From assembly GCA_020726505.1 (NCBI GenBank), contig JAHLEZ010000020.1, positions 1-64,000 on the forward strand: a stretch of 64,000 bases of DNA. Reading direction: 5' to 3'. The position numbers were made by a program, and so were the translations under genes. The notes under the pieces are model-generated. The model was not told the DNA's origin. It saw nothing but the letters and a program-made list of their open reading frames with translations, and searched no databases. This document shows, piece by piece, positions 24,736 through 35,460 of this stretch. The first letter of the stretch is position 1; the number at the start of each line of letters is the position of its first letter. The DNA is from Leptodontidium sp. MPI-SDFR-AT-0119 (taxonomy: Eukaryota > Ascomycota > Leotiomycetes > Helotiales > Leptodontidiaceae).

Positions 24736-25551
24736 GATGGAGGGATAAGAGGTCGCAGCTACAGCTTCAAGCTTGCCGTTTCATCCGCAACAGTCGCACT
24801 GGGCTGCTTGATATGACCAAAATCCGCGAGAACATATGAGGCTTTTTTGCAGGTATCTCGCTCGTTTTGACAGTTGGGGTGGGATTTGCGACGGAGAAGT
24901 TGGTTATGCGCTAAAGAAGACTTCGGGCGTCTTTGGACCGTGTCGTGGGATTGACTATCGGCAGTTGTCACGCAGTATCTGTTCAACTGCAATTGTGCAG
25001 TTTAGGTGCACAAGACAAGACAGGCCTTGACAATACGTCAACGACGGTTGTCGTTGCTTTCGTTGAGCCCGAAACAGAAGAAAGCGAGGGGCTGCCAGCA
25101 ATCCTCGGTCCTTGGACGTCATACCCAAGCCAAGCTTCCCATTGGCCAAGAAATTTCACGTGCCCTATTACCTCTTTCGTCTTTTCTCAACACCAAGGAG
25201 TATATCTTTTTCCCCCAACAAAACATGTATTCCGAACAGAGGTGCGCCAATCATTTCTGCTTATTTGTGAATCCTGTTATAACTTGTGTGATCACGACTT
25301 ACGCGAAAGCCTTTGGAAGCTTTGAGTACATGCCATTTTCAACCTCTGCTGAAAAATGCTGTTTCTGATTACTGATACTTGATTGAGCTCGTTGGCTTCA
25401 GTTTGCTTCCTTTCGCTTCGAAAGAAGGTTCAGCGATTTTCTGTTTTGAGTCTCCAATTTTAGATAGTTTAGCAATCAAAGTGCTAGCTGCGCTAAAAAG
25501 TACAACAGTGCTTCCCCAATTCAATCCCAAACCGAAGATTCCTTGCAAATA
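24736..25551. other. Intergenic region, no supported gene
   Basis: This spacer lies between the transporter promoter and the 3' end of the HET gene. Overlapping short frames on the plus strand lack domains. A CAAG/CTTG-rich and T-rich stretch near 25190-25220 is unremarkable. Confidence 0.45.
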
Positions 25552-27530
25552 TTACCTCAGTATGAAGGTTTGAATATCTTCGTCTTTAGCAGCACACATT
25601 ACTTCTCCATCCATAATTCCATGAATATATGATTCTCCAACGAAGGAGCAATACTCGGGAACTTTCTCCGTCTTCCGCTCCTCCATGTGGCGAAGTATAA
25701 AAGGCACATTACCCCCTTCCAGCACAGCTACAACATCTCCAACTTTAGTCTGAGCAGGGGCCAGTCCCATGCCCCCACTCTTCGTGAGTATGAATGAGCG
25801 GCCGTGACATTTTGGAATGATGGCATCGGCAAGGGGCTTGGTAAATAGCTCCTTCATGGCATCGGGACACAAATTAGCATTCAACAATTTGAACTGCTCT
25901 GGAACTGATGCTCGACCCATCCACACCTCAAAATATTCCCGATAGATTGCAGGTGAAGGTATTCCATGACCTTCGTGATAAGACATTCTACCAGCCATCA
26001 ACGTTCGCCAGAAAGCCTCCGATCTGGTCTCGATCTCGGGTTGCTTCTGGCAGTTAGCAGAACCAGGACAAGCTTCCTTTTTGGAGACGAAGGGCTGGGA
26101 GACGCCGACAGTTTCTACTGCTTGTATCTCCCACACTTTAACTGCCTGCTGAATTTTATGTGTCCTTTCCTTGGAGTTCCGAAGTCGCATGGCAGGATCC
26201 AACCCCTCGTAGCCTGGATGAACTGGGCTTTATGCCGAAAACCCAATGGTGTCGATGTAAACCCCTTTAAGGACGATCTTGCTAGCGTTACTCGAGAGTG
26301 CATACGCCATTGTCGTCGGCTCTCCGTCGCACCCCCTAATCCCTGCAGAAAAATTCAAGTGCTGGGGGAATACAAGGGAATGATATCGCTGAGGGTGACT
26401 GTCTTGGTCCGAGTATTCTGGAACCCATGATGGTAGATTATAACTGGATCTTTTGCTGTCATGGTATGCTTGTAGTGGAACAAGATTTGCCCACTGTGAG
26501 ATCGAGTGGGCTGTAACCCGAGCAAACACCTCCGCTACAGATTTGGAATAATCAGGAACAATCATCGAAGTATCACAACGAGGGCACATCCCTAGAAGTC
26601 CGTATATCTTGTCCCTTGGATTGCTTGATTCCATCCCATCTGTCATTCGAATCAAGAGGGGCAGAAGCGTCCGTCCATCGCGGAATTTTATTCTCGCCTT
26701 CCAATAAGGCAAATCTGACAAAATGGGGCTGAAGGGGTTCAACGGGAAGAGAACAAGGTGATCTTGGCGTCCACCTGCCATTGCTTTTCTGATGCTGTGA
26801 TAAAAGGTGCTTAGTCGCCCGAAGGTATTTACGGAAAGACTTTTATCTCCACACCTCATGATCGGGTTTTTTGATAGGAGCAACTCTTTGTGTTCATGAT
26901 TAGTACTAGAACAGGCACTTAGATGCGAAATCCGTATTTACCTTGAACCACCCAGATTCTTCTCCACCAAGATCTACCTTGCAATGCAGCTAGGGCACTT
27001 AACTCGACTGTGCTAAGCGTGTTGGCGACGTCGTTCACGTCTTCGGGATTTATTGATCCCACGATGTCCATGGCAAGGTCACTCCCATCAGCTGCTTGAC
27101 CAAGCCAGAGACATGTCTCCTTTGCACCGCTGTATATATCCTTCATGAGCTGCACTTGATGCATCTTCTCTTCATGGTTGTTTTGATCGATACAGAGGGC
27201 ATCTACCCACAAAACTAACCCCTCCCTTTCATGCCGTAGGTGCTGCAGAGCAATCTCCAAATTCTTAGTGATCGGGAAGTCTTTCCATCCGTTGAACTCC
27301 ACCAAACTCGTGTACAGTGCATCACCCCATACGTAGGACAGTGCAGTGTACTCTGGACTTTCCTCAAGTGAAACTGTTCTCGTGCTGCATACAACTGAGG
27401 CTCCTCGCCTCCCAGGCTCCAAAATGAGAACGCGAATTTCTCGCCGTCTTCCATCCAGTGACGAATAAAAAAGACTTCCCATATTCCCAGCCAAGTCACG
27501 GTTTTTTGAATTGTCGATAACTTCGGTCAT
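25552..27530 (-). pseudogene. HET-domain (heterokaryon incompatibility) gene with an in-frame stop
   Basis: Exon 1 is 27530-26942 and exon 2 starts at 26885; the intron has a GTAAAT donor and an AAAG acceptor, and joining them gives the conserved RRIWVVQE. The HET domain is clear: YTALSYVWGD near residue 70, LWVDALCIDQNN, LWLGQA. Exon 2 carries RDKIYGLLGMC and ends at a TAA at 26232-26230, just after LKGVYIDTIGF. The same frame then continues to 25552 with the usual C-terminal part of these proteins (SGGMGLAPAQTKVGDVVAVL and ESYIHGIMDGEV). No splice pair of acceptable size removes the TAA. The gene is thus probably broken, or makes a product lacking the last third. Intact HET proteins trigger cell death when incompatible hyphae fuse. 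Confidence 0.8.
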
Positions 27531-29549
27531 AGCATAATGTCCTCATTTGCGAACACCTTCGGCCTCGCATAGCGACCCAAGCGTCCTCGATAAGCAGAGC
27601 CGGTCCTCTGGACGGACTGCAAAGTCGGACCCGGCTACGATGTCGATAGAGAATATAATTGTCGATACAGGTGCCGATTGGGGCATCGATTTTTTGGTAA
27701 GGCGTTTGGTGCTCAAAGGCTTTGGGCATGAGACTGGGGCGAGAGATTTGAGGTCCAGCTGCCCAGCCATGGAGCCGAATTCGGCTAGCGTGTCATGCAT
27801 GTATCCCAGTCAGTGCCTCCGTACTTCTTGTTACTTTTGATCAGAGGAATATCGCAATTCATTGTCGATTTTGCCCTGCCATCCGACCTCGTCTTTATAC
27901 GACGATATCAGTGTGAGGAAATACTAAGAATAATGCCGTACCCTATGCCCTAACACGTTGTTCACGGCTCGCTTTAGTCTCAATTAAGATTCGTCCTACA
28001 AGGAGAGGATGTTGTATTTGCCAGCGTCTACTAGTTGAGGGCTCGTAACAGATTCAGAGACAGTGACACCATGCGAGCGGCCAGATGAGAAATTACGATA
28101 TCACAGATAAAGATATAGCAGAAAGATAGCTTCTTGGACATTGCTAGAACATTAAAGTTGTGGTTTCTTCAACCTGCGTTCTCGCGAGGATTGGTGGGGA
28201 AGATGGTTCGGTCTGAGAACTAGTATCTTCGGATAAAGTGCCAACTTGTTGACAAAGGCTCACAAATCATCTGAGCAACGCTAGTCTCGCTTCGCATTGC
28301 GCCCCTGTATTAAATACATTTAAATCGTCTGCGGGGAGGAAGTCCAAATTGTGTTCCTTGTTCTTGGATTCAGATCCTTTGTAATGAACAACGAGCGCAC
28401 CACAGGGGGCTTTCCAGAGCCATCGATTGGAGACTCGGACTCTCGGGCTTCTTGCGGTTTCCTGTGGCTACTCAAGAATCGGAATGGACGCTCGTCCACT
28501 GTTGGCATGCAACTGGTTCGAGAGACGCGCCAATAGGAACTTTGGTTCACATCCCGCAGCACATCACTCGAACGCTTTATCGAGACAACACGTTTCTCTC
28601 CGCCTTGGGTCGCATCTTAACTTCTTCGCAATCAAAGAAGACGCAATTCGCCCCGATCTAGCCTTGTGCGAGATACGCCTGATCTCTTATGTTAGATCGA
28701 CGGCGCATGGGCAAATTCTATGCAGTCATGGCGGCCATGATAATGCGGGGAATGGTCGCCTTTTTGACAGGTCTACATCGAGTGCCGAGCTCGGGTCAGA
28801 AGACTGGTGTTTCAATAGCGCTGGACAGTGCATGCCAGCGCATTATGTCATGCAACAGCTTCTGCTCTCGCCAATTTCTCTTTACAGCGTTCTTTGAGAG
28901 ATCGAGCCCCAACTGGCAGGAAGAGCAGTGAAAAAGAGTTGGGTGTGGTTGGATAGAATCAAAAACGAGGAGATAGGAGGTCAAGTAACGCTGCCTTCCA
29001 CGGCTTCCAATTCAACGGCAAGGGTAGAATCAGTGTGGTGTTCGTTCCCAAATGTTTCCCACCGGTTCGCATAACTGAAGTTCGTCTGTTGTCTAATGCT
29101 TGAAGCTGCAGGAAAATATCCGTGTCTCGCCCTTGCAGATGTCCCTGAGCGCATGCTTAAGCGAGGACTATTACCGGGATGAGATGCACCACATGGAGTA
29201 GGCACTCGCCTAAGGTCCTCTTCTACGATACCATCTCTAACATGCAGGACAGAACGGAAACTCTGGGCAAGGGACGGGATTACTCCTTGATCCAAGGTTT
29301 ATAGACCTAGAACACCCATCGCATAACTCAGAACGATCATCAAAGGACCTTTGTCCACTGGCTATCATATTTCATTTCACTAGTCACTTCCCGCTCATCG
29401 CCACATTTCATCTAGTTTCTTTTACACTTTAATCTTTAACACATTCTTTTCTTTCGAACCTCCAACTCCACACGCTCTTTTTACTGTTGCCAGGCCTAAT
29501 TCATGAAGCTTACAATCCGATCGACATCGACGGGGACGAATCAGTCAAC
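27531..29549. other. Intergenic region between divergent genes, no supported gene
   Basis: Several short frames overlap antisense to one another between 27540 and 28980, without motif or splice support. The DNA just upstream of 29550 (29380-29480) is CT-rich, as in fungal core promoters. Confidence 0.45.
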
Positions 29550-30498
29550 ATGGCTCTCGAGAACTTCGATATCGAGCGATCCGACCAAGAGATGGTGCGC
29601 CAGACTCTGCTCTCGAGCATGTCGTTCTGGTTGACGATCACTCGAATGCTTCAAATTGTATGGCAATTAAAACCTCCATAGTCTGTCGAGTTTGGAGGAA
29701 TACTAAGAGACACTAGGCGTTGTCATTCACTGTACTTTTCTGCACTGGCTACACCGCCAACATCTTCCTCGGCGACTGGGTGAGTCTAGCTACTTCAAAA
29801 ACCAAACTTCGGTCTCTAATATACCCGAATAGTTCCATACTTTTGGTATTCCATGGCAACAATTTCGTAGATAAGTCTCCTCTGACAGAAATAGGATTGA
29901 GTTTTGTTACCTTCATTATTACCATGCTTTTCATGTTCTATGTATGATCCCCTTCTGCCATCTTTACTTGTTCCAATTAGATCAAGAAAATCTCTAATAA
30001 ACCCAAACAGATCTTCGTCACACCTCGCAGGTTTCCCAAGGCCTACCAGTACAAAGTCCACATGTGAGCGCCAATCAACTCGCAAAACAAGTTTGAGTAA
30101 CTTAACTGACACTCATGCCAGCGCGATGGAAATCTTTGTCACATGTTTATGGATTGCAACTGTCGCTCTCCTTTCGTGGGAATGCCAAACATGGGATGCA
30201 GCTGAGGATGTAGTCAGCGATGTCTTGTCATCTGAGCAAGCCGCACTGGTCAATTCCCTACCAAACCAGGACTCGGGAATCCTTTCACTGCGAGCTGCCA
30301 CGGCATTGGCAAGCATCAACTGTGTCTTTTGGGCAGTCACTCTGTTCGTATGTAAGTTTAGATCTGAGAGCACTCTGAATTGACGCCAGCTCAGTTACTG
30401 ACCGCCCAAATCCCAGTGAGACGCGTGCTGCTGTACTCGGTAGAGAGCTGATGACCTTCACGAAACTCAACGAATCGCAACCAAGGGTCTTGCCTTGA
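29550..30498 (+). CDS. Small four-helix (MARVEL-like) membrane protein
   Basis: Reconstructed from six exons: 29550-29657, 29717-29779, 29876-29941, 30011-30063, 30122-30351 and 30395-30498, about 207 residues. Four hydrophobic helices are visible: around LQIALSFTVLFCTGY, GLSFVTFIITMLFMFYIFV, AMEIFVTCLWIATVALL and ALASINCVFWAVTLFV. The segment TPRRFPKAYQYKVHIA between helices 2 and 3 matches the usual pattern of fungal MARVEL-type proteins (TP+..P..Y..........D). These proteins sit in the plasma membrane or in eisosome-like domains; the role here is unknown. The intron at 29780-29875 and the last intron are less certain. A read-through of the former would stay in frame and add 32 residues. 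The last exon could use a different acceptor and end near 30440. Confidence 0.6.
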
Positions 30499-31656
30499 CG
30501 GCAGACAAACCATCAGTCAATTAGCTGCCAAAGAATACCCCACATGTTAGAACGAGAGAGTCAGTAGGATCTTTTGTCGCACGTCCCGACTACGAATTGT
30601 ACCACCGAATCACTGCATGAACATAGATACAACAGAATTGGAAAATGAAGGGCTGGGCTGTATAGCTTTAGAGAAGCTTCCGGTTGTGCATTTGATTGTA
30701 TAGCGAGTCCGGAGTTGTATGGATCAACACTGGGAGCGAGGAGGGCTGGGTGGAGTTCGATGTTTTACTCCTTCAGAGAATATGGACTTTTGGCGTACGG
30801 TGATATTTGTCGCGGATAGCTTCCCAAAGAAACTCTTACTTAACCACAAAGCTTCATTGTATGTTTGAGAGTTTTGAAGTTGATAAGGTTACATAAATGA
30901 GTCGAATGCCAAACGTTCAACGAGCGTATACTCTCCGCGCGCCGCTTGATTGAATTCTCACGTTAGACTTCTCGTTATCCACCGCCTCTTCCCCTTTTTG
31001 AGTGCCTAAAGCTCTCCCAAGTGCCTTGATGTTTTTGTTTTCCAGAGCTTCTCCCTCAAAAACTAGTACGTCTAACTGAAAGGCTGAATTCGTCGGGTAG
31101 TAGTCTTCTAGGAGGCTCTCAGGCTCCGTAGTCAACCACTTATTGGAGTCTGAAGCGTCGATATTGCTAGACAACTTAACAGAATGTGTAACTTAAAAGT
31201 TCTTCTTTAGTCTCAACATTCAATACGTATCTTATGGAGACCCGAAATAGAAGTTGCTGGCGTTGGTAGCTGCGAGAGCGACCGAACTGATTGGAGTGAA
31301 TCCATGGAAACATCGCTAATCACTCTAAAATCACAAGATACTCAGTGCTTTCTTAAATACCAGACCCCGACTTCATTCTCGAACCTTGAAATCAGATACT
31401 GTCCCAATTCACTCGAGACTGCTACCTGAGCACAGCACGAAGTAGGAAGTAACATAAATATTTTCGCGACATCGCATGCCTATTTGTAATTACGCAAATT
31501 TGAGAACAACAAGGCAGTCACTGCGCTCTGCTTGTAGTTGCACTTGAAACGCACCTGCATCCAACTGACCAAACTTCCAATCGCATGTTCACTTCATTTC
31601 ATTCTGGCCAATCTAAGAAATGTCTTATCTAAGTCATAAAGCTTGACCCTACTAAA
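30499..31656. other. Intergenic region with one unassigned open frame
   Basis: A minus-strand frame at 31174-30917 (with TEPESLLEDYYPTNSAFQL) has protein-like composition but no ATG. It could be the last exon of an unseen gene, as TTAAG precedes it. Nothing else is supported. Confidence 0.4.
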
Positions 31657-34600
31657 CTATGGCTCGAAAATAAGACGTACCCGCTTCGAAGCGAGTCTTT
31701 TCCTAACTCTCGGCGGCGGACTCGCACCATATAAATCGTCATCTTCATCATCCTCATCCTTCTTGAACACCAGCGACTCTCTCTTTCTCGCTCTAGATTC
31801 TACAACAATTGTCGAGCTGCTGATTTCAACGGACGGGTTCCTGTTCTCCGCCGACCGATGGATCTCCCGGGCTCGCGATGGCACGGCACTAGCTGTCCTA
31901 CGTCGTTTCGCGTCACGAGATGTTGGTGTGTTGAAGCCTGTCGTTGGCCGTTTGGGAGCATTACAGACCTTGCCAAGGACTGGGCGGTTGGATGTCGTGA
32001 CTATGTTGCGACTTGGGATGTTCTCAGCAACAGTGACGGCTTGAGCTGCCTCTTCGGCTTTGCTGGCAAGATGTAGGTCGTTGTAGTGGTTGAAAATTCT
32101 GTGGATGATTTGAAAAGCGTGAAGCATTCTGGGCCATTGATAGAGGTGATGACCGACGAGATCTCGAGTTAGGTCTGCCAGATATCACTTTAGAGTTCTT
32201 AGCTCGAGCGCTGTAGAATATGTTTTCCCCAGCATGCCTGCTAGTTTTACAGTAGATTGGACATCCTCTGCGATCATTTCAGATCGTCCACCGAGAAGCA
32301 TATCATTCAGATTATAGCTTCTAAATTCCTCTACCAGTGTTCTGCTGCTGGTCGTTGACATTTGAACCGCTTGAGCTCCGTAGAGACGTTTATCTAGACT
32401 GCTACTCCGATACCACAACGAAGGCATGAAATCAGCATCGAGCCACTGTTCTACAGCTATGGCGAAGGTCTCGCTGTAGTTCGCTGGTATGATTTCAGCT
32501 ACTTTCTTGTCTATAGACTCTTTCGGTTGTTTGGACGCTGAATTTTTTGACGGATTTTTGGGCTGGGGACCAGATCTCGCCCTGTCCGGATTTTGACTTC
32601 GAGGAACTGCTGAGCTCTGGTCCTGTGAAAGTGGCTGTGGTGTCTGTGACATGTCCATTGACCCCCGGCTCGCGAGCCTGCCCAGGGAGCTCAGGTTGAT
32701 ACGGCCGAGGACATATCGAATATCGGTGTTTGTCACAATGCGGCATTTGGCCTGGTCTGAGCTATGCTTGCAACGTTTGTCGATCTCCTCTGTCAAGAGC
32801 TGGGAAGCCGCAGAGCCATCGACATCTTTGCTTAACCTGGCGAGCAGGTACAGAGTCTTGTCTCCAGGGGTGTGTCCTTCAGGAAGCATGTAAGACGGCA
32901 AGACCCTCTGTGGGATATCATTCCAGTTCTGGTGTATTGTTTTGAGTTCGCGTATCTGTGGTGGTCAGAAACCAAAATTAACTTGGGAACGGATGGAAGG
33001 GACACACCTTGCGATTGGAATTCAAATCGCCACTGTGCTGCAACATGAAGTTGACTCTCTCGTCCGGGTCAAGTGAAAGCTCACTGTAGGCGATCTCTCT
33101 GCCCGCCTTCCGAGCCGACTCCAGCTCTTGCTTGTGCTGCTCCCTCAAACTCCCAATGTCAGCTGTTACTGGACTCTGTTTTGGCCGTCGAGCTTCCGAA
33201 GATACAGCTTCTTTTCTCCCAGCTTGGAACCCGAGCTCATAAGATTCTGCTCTGACCTTGGATAGCTGCTCTACATGATTTCGGCGGAACGCAAAACGTT
33301 CACCCTCCATGGTGCGGTCCAGATCTTTCAAAATTTCATCGCTCATCGATTGTCTTCCTTCAGTTCGTGCTAGCGATACCTTTTCGTGCAGATCTCGTTC
33401 AAGCTGCGCGATATATGCTCTGACACTCTCGTCTTCAGTCTTTGCAGTAGCTGCTTTGATTTCCACGTCTCTCTCCAGCTGTGCCAGCTTTGCTCGGAGT
33501 TTCTCGCCTTCCCGCTGGCTAGCAAGTAGATTGTTCAAAGTATTTCGGTGCTCTGCACTTTCGGCTTGCAGCTTCTTCTCCACATCCACGAGGGCCACTC
33601 GGAGTTCTGTCTGTTCGGATACCTGCCGAGCCTTCCATGTGACTTCAAGTTCCTCGGCCTGGCGTTCAAGGCAGTACTCAGCATATCGAACATCTGAGTT
33701 TAGAGGTCGTCCAATCCTTTCAGTGGTGATTTCGCGGTCGGCGTCTAACCAGATTCTAATACAGCCACGACAGGAATCGAAACCGAATCAGGGCGGCCTT
33801 GAGTCTCCCTTGTCATACTCCGAACACTGTTCCTATCTACCGTGGCACGGTTCGATAAAGGCAGGCCAATATTGAAAGGCGTCTCGGTTACTCGAGTCAC
33901 AGAGCTCCTGTCGTATTCTGATGCGGCAGCACTTCCAACGTCAAGGTCGGGTGGTTTGATAGCTTCTAGTAGCTCTGGTTAGCGACACACCAGCTGGGTA
34001 TCATGTATGTGCTTCTTACCAGAGGAACCCAGTTCGACATTCACGACACTCAAGTAATTCCGGTCTAACGCTTCATAGCAAGCGTGTATCTGGTCCGCAT
34101 GCCATCTCGATATGCCTCCTTTCTTATCAGGAAAAGCGGGTTAATTTTCACTGAACTGCCATTTGTAAAGATTCGGCGGCAGCGAATCCGACTTTCGTGG
34201 ATCAATCGTCTTCGCTGCGCGGGAATCGAGTGGCCGTCCGATTGCTGTTTCTGTAAAACAGTAGCACATTATTTACTGGAGATTATATTGGAGGTACAAG
34301 ATACCAATAGCATTTATCAACCGATCTCTCAGTTTATGTGGGAGTCTCATCCGCTTCGAAGTACTCCTCGCAGCCGTCTCCCGCACACTTGACTCGCCCA
34401 AAATTTTCTCCTGCTAATCCAGCGCAACAACTTGGACTCCCCCCTCTGTAAGACCTCGATATAGATTCTCCAAGGCAGAATCATTCCATTTGTTCGGCAG
34501 CCCTCCATTATCTTTGAAATATCTCGTGATGGGGTAATAGTCGAAGCTGTAAGCCGAGTCGTGAATCTCTCTGAACTTCCATCTAATGTAGTATGTGATG

Positions 34601-34783
34601 TCTTTGTGTATTCCGATAGCTAGTTTGCATCTTGTTAGTACCCGAATAAAGTATTGTGTACAATTGACGAAAGAAGAGTGAAAAAGGGTTACCCTGATCC
34701 CGTAATTCCTTCAGCATATCTGCGATCACTCGTTGCAGAATCGCTTTATCCATGGAAGTCGAGTCTATGGGAGGGAATGTCAT
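31657..34783 (-). pseudogene. Coiled-coil protein gene of unknown function with two in-frame stops
   Basis: A continuous reading frame can be followed through seven exons: 34783-34693, 34619-34305, 34250-34020, 33965-33819, 33744-33008, 32955-32189 and 32128-31657. All six introns have good signals and keep phase. The frame is broken by TAG at 34416-34414 and TAA at 34143-34141, with coding-like sequence on both sides. The N-terminus reads DITYYIRWKFREIHDSAYSF. The centre (exon 5) is a long coiled coil (KLRAKLAQLERDVEIKAATA). The end is basic, then acidic (FKKDEDDEDDD), then RKRLASKRVRLIF, possibly nuclear. Either the gene is a pseudogene, or only a short 5' protein (about 100 residues) and a separate downstream protein are made. 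No domain is recognised. Confidence 0.6.
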
Positions 34784-35460
34784 TGTATCACAGCTCGTTC
34801 TGTGACAATACCGTGACACCGTGACGGTTGGGTTCGCGCACCCTGACCCGAATCTGGTCCAAAGGGGTCTCGTGGGTAGCAAACACGACAAACAAGCCAG
34901 TGTAGCACGGAATATATCTTCAAGACCCTCTCAAGGAAAAGATACGAAGCTCGGTTGGAAGACGAAGAGTGTGTATCATTTTTAAACAAGCTGGTCGTAG
35001 TCGTAACAACATGTTAGTATTCAGGTGTGAGTTTGCTCGTCGTTGCGTCGCAGTCACCAGCCGTCGCGCCACCCCTTGTCTCCTTACTAAGCAAACGATC
35101 TCGAGTTACACCTGCAATCAGAAGACTGGTAGACTCGAAAAGTGTTTGTTTATCACATAGAATTTGATTGCTTCCGAGGCTTCGATCAGACTAAACATCC
35201 AGTAGAGCATTTACTTTGAGTGAGACTTGGTCAAAACTTGCTTGGCAAGCTTCAACAAGAGCAGAGAAGGACTTCTTTGTACTCCCCAGAGGTAATGCCC
35301 TCAAAAGATCTTTGTTTCATACTATACATTATGTAACATACAGTTGGGGACTCTCCATCTGAGCCTTGCGAGCTATGAGTAATGTAGCTAAGATAGGCCG
35401 GAATTGTATCCAAGCATCTCAGAGGTCACCCATCTATACCTAGTCAAGAGCAACTCCCTA
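34784..35460. other. Spacer between two tandem minus-strand genes
   Basis: This is the upstream region of the coiled-coil gene and the downstream region of the Zn-cluster gene. No supported coding sequence is visible. Confidence 0.5.

Noticed and set aside
26230..26260. Possible mini-intron removing the HET-gene TAA
   Set aside because: The candidate is below 30 nt, and longer candidates would delete the conserved LKGVYIDTI segment.
34141..34169. Possible 29-nt intron removing the TAA at 34143
   Set aside because: GT and AG are present, but 29 nt is too short for splicing; treated as a stop instead.
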